Below, one piece after another: positions 50,901-56,900 of a stretch of 64,000 nucleotides of DNA (position 1 is the stretch's first letter; every line of letters starts with the position of its first letter). The DNA lies in contig CM055113.1 in NCBI GenBank assembly GCA_029204225.1, forward strand, positions 18,879,746 to 18,943,745. Direction: 5' to 3'. The stretch is from Diphasiastrum complanatum (taxonomy: Eukaryota > Streptophyta > Lycopodiopsida > Lycopodiales > Lycopodiaceae). Below the pieces are notes generated by a model. The model did not search any database. It had not been told where the DNA came from and saw only the letters and a program-made list of their open reading frames with translations. The position numbers and the translations under genes were made by a program.

Positions 50901-53900
50901 ACACAGATGCATACTGGGCTGGAGATACTGACACTAGAATGTCAACTTATGGGTATGTATTTTTGTTAAACAATGGACCAATCTCTTGGAACGACAGGAA
51001 GCGAACGTCAATGGCCTTATCCTCAGCCGAAGTCAAGTACATAGTAGCTATACGTGCAACAAAAGGAAGTTGTTTGGCTATAAGATGTCAATCTACCACA
51101 GAGATATCTGACAATTCTCTTTTGTGATAGCATGAGCTGCATAGCTTGGAATGGAACCCAAGGTTTCATTCCAAATGCAAGCACATCGAAATCAAGTACC
51201 ATTATGTTAGAGACAAAGTGTTAAACAAAGAGGTCCTAATTTTAGGACCTACGTTGAATTAGTACCAAGGGCCCATCTCGAACTAGCTTACATATAGTTA
51301 AGTTGACTAGTAGGTAGGTAGGTGAGTAGTAGGGTAGGTAACTAGAGGTAGTTAGAGGTATGTGAGGCTAGAAAGAGAAAATAATGAAGGCCATATATAG
51401 GACCTATAGTGAGTTAGGACACCAAGATATTTGATAAGTTGATATTGGCATTTTTTGTGGCTTAACTATTGTACTTTCATTGACTAATATGGAATGCTAT
51501 TTTTGTTCTTGTGAAGAAGACATAATGATGAATGATGGATTAGTACTTTTTGATGTACTACAGTTATGATTGTTATAGTACAAGATTTATTGTGTATGAA
51601 GGTACTTAGTCTAGTGATAACCAGGCTTCAATCATTCTTGTCATAGTATTCATCATTACTTATTTCACTTTCATGTTTAGACAGTAGCTACCTTGGGATG
51701 GCCAGCCCTTGGAGGTGGTTTCTTCTTATACATATTTAGGTGTTGGTTCAGCTTGAGAGATTTTGCTTTAGAAGCTATATTCGTGATGCTCCCAATAGCT
51801 GTTGCTTGTTTGACACTCTGGTTACTCCGGCTGCTATGTATCCCATTGATTCTTGGTGTACTAGTCTCACTTCAGCTGAGTGGGGCAATATTTCACAACT
51901 TCAGCTCACCATGCTCTCGCGGATGGTATGGGCTAGGCCTTCAAATTATCTTGGCCGAGTTTGCAGCCTTCCTATTCAAATAGAGATGGTCTTCAGGCTA
52001 ATTATTTTCTTGTAGAGACTTGCCCAGATGGATGATAGTGAGCCTTGCGTTGTATAATTCATTGATGAAGAACAAGACCCGACGTCTTGTAGAAGCTCCT
52101 CTTGATGCGACACTAAGTGGATCTTCAAGTTGAAGCTCAATCTAGACGGTTCGACATCCAAATGGAAAGCTCGACTAGGCGTCAAAGGATATGAACAAAC
52201 CTATGGGATTGACTACATTGAGACTTTCAGTCCAGTCGTAAGACTTCAGTCAATTTGATCTTTACTTGTTATCGCAGCTGCCGAAGGTCTGGAGGTTCAC
52301 CAGATGGCGGATGTGTTTTTGTGTATCTGTGCTTGTCTGAAAATTACAGCAAATGAAATATAGCAGACTGCTTTTGCTGGTCTCTTGTTCTTTCAATGTA
52401 CATGTGCGATACTATTGCTGTTGCAACAAAATCATCTCAGAGAATTGCTACTGCCTGGATCTGTGAAGAAAATTAAGCATGTCAGAAATGGTGAACTCTT
52501 GCAACTTTGCCACAACACGAACACGAAGCGAAGGTCGAACGGAGAACAATTCGCGAAAGTCAACGTCACTTGACTCGATGGACGAACGATTTGCGAATCG
52601 TAAACATGCCTCCAGGACCGCAAAGTGACGCAAAACGAAAAGACACGAAAGAAAATTCAAAAGAAACAAAATCGTTCGCGACAACAAAACAAAACAGTTT
52701 CGTGACATGGTATCAGAGCCAGGTTATCACTACTGATATCTAAGCAGTGATTATCTAGACAACACAATATGGCTACAACGATCCAGACAAGAGTAGCAAT
52801 CAGCCTTGATGGCGCAAATTACAGGATATGGAAATTCAATATCAAAACACTTCTGAAGGGCGAAGGCATCTGGTCGGTGACCGAACTCTCAGAGGTGCTG
52901 CCTCCAGAGGGAGACCGGAGGAGAGCTGAATGGATCAGAAAGGATGAGCGTGCAATGGCGATCATCGTTTCTTCCATTAATGAAGATCCCTGATCTCTCA
53001 TACGTACGTGTGTTTGGATGTGTAGCATACAAGCACATTCCAGAAGAAACAAGAAGCAAGCTCGATGATAAATCAGAGCAAACGATCATGGTCGGGTACT
53101 CGAACGGATCACAAGTGTACAGACTCTACGATCCAACCACGAAAAAGGTTGTTTCGAGCAGAGATGTGAAGTTCGATGAGTCCACATTCCCTGGACTAAA
53201 AGATGAAAGAGGCCATGAGATCTTCACACTGCTGCCTATTCAAGAGGGAGATCGAGGACAGACGTCAAATCAGAATGCCGAGCCACAGACTCTAGAGCAG
53301 CAGGAAGCAGAAGATCAACCCCACGAACAAGAAACGTTCGAGCAACGACGAAACGAACCTAGAAGGTCAACAAGACAAAGAAGACCTCCAGACCGTTACT
53401 CTGACAACCTTCAGTGGAGTGAAGACACGAAGCAGTTCGAGTACTGCAGCTTCACTGAAGAGCCAACAACATACCAAGAAGCTATCCAGAGTCCAGAGGG
53501 AGAATTCTGGAAGCAAGCAATGTCAGAGGAGATCGAGTCGATGAGGCGAAACAAGGCATGGACATTAGAGCCACTGCCAGAAAACAGAAAGATAGTTGAC
53601 TGCAGGTGGGTATACAAGAAGAAGATGAAATCAAATGGCACCATTGGCCGTTACAAGGCAAGGCTTGTCGGGAAGGGCTACACACAGAGATATGGTGTTG
53701 ATTATTTCGACACATATTCGCCGATGGTCAAGATGACAAGCATACGACTACTCCTTGCATACGCCACACAGCACGATCTGGAAATTCACCAGATTGATGT
53801 GAAAACAACCTTTCTCCACGGAGATCTAGAGGAGGAAATTTTCAAGAAGCAGCTTGAAGGATTTGAAGTCCCCGACAATCAACAATATGTCTGTCGGTTG

Positions 53901-56900
53901 CAGAGATGCATCTATGGTCTAAAACAAGCATCACGAGCTTGGTATAAGAAGCTTGATAGTCTACTGAAGTCTCTAGACTTCAATCCTACACAACCGGACT
54001 GTAACGTCTACATAAAAAGAGTAGGAAAAGATTTTGTGATACTGACTATTTTCGTGGATGATTCCCTGATGACAAGAAATTCCTTGACGCTGATCAAAGA
54101 CACGAAAAGTCAGATTTCTGAAAACTATGAAATCACAAATGTAGGAGAAGCAACAAAATGCCTTGGGCTGGAGATAAGAAGAGATCGAACAAAGGGCGAA
54201 ATGCACTTGAGTCAGTCAGAATACGCCAGAAAGGTGCTCAAGCTATATCACATGAGATGGACTGCAAAGAAAAAGCCACACCATTGATAGCTGGTGCCAA
54301 GCTGACAAAGCAGCATTGCCCAAAAACAAAAGAGGGAGAATAGAAGATGGTAGGTATACCCTACCAAAACCTAATCGGTAGTCTGATGTACCTTACAATT
54401 TGTACCAGACCCGATCTAGCTTTCTCTGTTTACGCCTTGAGCCAATTCTCTTTCAATTTGGCATGGCACATTGGCAAATGGCGAAACGAATCCTACAGTA
54501 TCTGAAAGGTACCCAGAATATGGGATTAACCTACAAAGCTGAAAACGAAAAAAAGGGGTTCGAGCTGCACCACTACAGTGATGCAAGCTGGGCGAGTTGC
54601 AAAGATGACAACAAGTCCATAACTGGAGGATGTACCATAGCGTGCGGAGCTGCAATCAGCTGGATATGCAAAAAGCAAACCTTGGTAGCTCAGTCTTCTT
54701 GCGAAGCTGAATATGTCGCAGCTTCAAAGGTGGCGAACGAGGTAGTGTGGCTGTAGATGATGCTGGAAGCAATCGGGATACCACAAGAAGGACCATGCAC
54801 GATGATGATGGACTCTTAGAGTGCCATTTATTTGTCCCAGGATCCTGTCTTCCATTCAAAGACAAAACACATACCTCTGAAGTACCATCACATTCGAGAT
54901 TTAATCTCGAAAGGAGAGCTCCAGATCCAGTACATAAAATCAGAAGACATGATTGCAGATCTACTCATGAAGCCACTCGACAAGCCACTCTTTGCCAAGC
55001 AAAGAAAGGCAATTGGATTGAACATGCAAAGCTGCAAGGTTCAAGAGGGAGTGTCAGAAATGGTGAACTCCTGCAACTTTGCCGCAACACGAACACGAAG
55101 CGAAGGTCGAACGGAGAACAATTCACGAAAGTCAACGTCCCTTGACTCGAAGGACGAACGATTCGCGAATCGTAAACATGCCTCCAGGACCGCAAAAACC
55201 GCAAAACGACGCATAACGAAAAGACACGAAAGAAAATTCAAAAGAAAAAAAATCGTTCGCGACAACGAAACGAAACAGTTTCGCGACAAAGCAAAGCCTT
55301 TGTCCCCTCTCTCCTACTCTTTTTGCTCTCTGCATTGATGATCTCGACTAGATTATCAAGGAAGAGGGTGGGGACAGCTCTCCTCGTGCAGATATTGTCA
55401 TACCTCTTATATGCTGATGATATTGTCCTGATATCTACCTCAGCCAAAGGGCTTCAGAGACACCTTGATGTTTTGCATGGTTTTCGCCAAAAGTGGGGTT
55501 TGACGATAAATATCTCTAAGACTAAGGTCATGGTGCTCAATACCAATAGGCAGCATATGCGAGACGATATTTTTAATTATGATGGACAACAATTGGAGAT
55601 AGTTGCTTCTTACACTTATCTCGGAGTTCTTTTCATTAGTCCTCTGCTTACTTTGAGACATGCATCCACAGCCAGATTGCGTAACAGGCATACAACCCTT
55701 GTTCAGATGGAGAGACTTAGTACTGCCCTTATATCCATGATCTTGCCACACGATACCTGCCCTTTTCTATTATTGTCTCTTCGGTTGCTATGTATTTAAC
55801 GAAGGCTTGGTGTCGTGGGCTCTCTACGGGTACTTGGAGAGACATCACTCGAGCATCTCTCACAGACATTATCATATGGTCTTCGATATTGTATAGGGTA
55901 GCTTCGTGTCTCCTCACATCAGCTTGCTATTGAGACGGGCCGATATACTGACACAACCAGACCACAACGGATTTGCCAGATATGCTCGATGAAGGAGGTA
56001 GAGGATGAGTCACATTTCATTTTCAGATATATACTATGAGATCCGGGGCCGATATTACTGTCTTTACAAAGACACTCCTCTCTTCCTTGGCTCTTTCTTG
56101 GCATATCCGCTATGAGCATCTCTTTTATGTTCAGAGGCAGATGATGTTCATAGTCAGACTTTCATCACACATTTTTTATAGAAGAGGGATAGAGAGGAGG
56201 TATCAGATGATTAGATTGATAACCCGATACGGCAGCAAGGCTTTGAAAACTCATCGACCACCTACTAGACTGAGACATGCAGTCCGTTCATCATCGTCAG
56301 CCAGGGCCTTACGACGGTCTTCAGCCTCTTGTCAAGTCGCGCGTCAGCCTCCAGTGCTCACTTCACAGTTTGTCACTCGCTTTTTCAGATTAGCTACTCA
56401 ATGATTTGGTTTTTCTAGGTGTTTGTCTCAGGAGAGTTGGTGGATAAGCTCTTGCATTTGTACCTCAGCAAAGTGGGAGGTTAAGCTCTTGCATCTCCTT
56501 CTTGCATTATGAGAGATTGTTGGTTTATATGTAATTAGTTGACTTTTGTTAGTGAGGTTGTTTGTAAAAAAAAAGTCCTCACATGGACATTGCTCCTACT
56601 ATGTATGTACTGTATTTTTGTCTTTTGCGCCTACGGGCACTGGACATTAATAAACTCTCTCTCTCTCTCTGGCCTAAAACTGTGATGCTCTTGGTTGTCG
56701 TTTTATACTTATATCCTATCTCACTTATTTCTAAAATATGGTCTTTCAACTTTTTCTTTGAACAGTATGCCTTTCAAAATAACCTATCCTTTTTGTGTCC
56801 AATTCAGGTATACAAAACAGAGTGATATTTCTCGAGCTCGTGCATGGTTTTTTCATGGAAAACGGAAAATTCTTCTTTATACAGAACGAGCTCACTTTTA

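Larger units (their letters stand above)
52480..55288 (+). mobile_element. Compact Ty1/Copia retrotransposon with both LTRs (Copia-4)
   Basis: It is bounded by LTRs at 52480-52707 and 55052-55288 and by perfect AAGCA target duplications. A tRNA-Met primer-binding site (TGGTATCAGAGCCAGG) follows the left LTR; a purine-rich AAGAGGGAG precedes the right one. Parts seen in order: gag start ([18 protein letters not shown], 52.8 kb), end of integrase ([20 protein letters not shown]), reverse transcriptase ([20 protein letters not shown], 53.78 kb; [18 protein letters not shown]) and RNase H ([16 protein letters not shown], 54.57 kb). At 2.8 kb it is little more than half the usual Copia length, and it is broken with several breaks. 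The LTRs differ at about 11 of 228 bases (5%), so it is older than Gypsy-2 if rates are equal. Confidence 0.92.
49274..56807 (+). other. UTP25 intron (7.5 kb) with Copia and LINE insertions
   Basis: The donor is GTATGT and the acceptor AATTCAG. 49274-50620 holds only local repeats: TTTACAATT-type units near 49640-49725 and a diverged tandem pair at about 50305-50495. 51240-51690 shows a GTAG-rich stretch near 51310-51360. The rest is described under the mobile elements. Confidence 0.88.
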
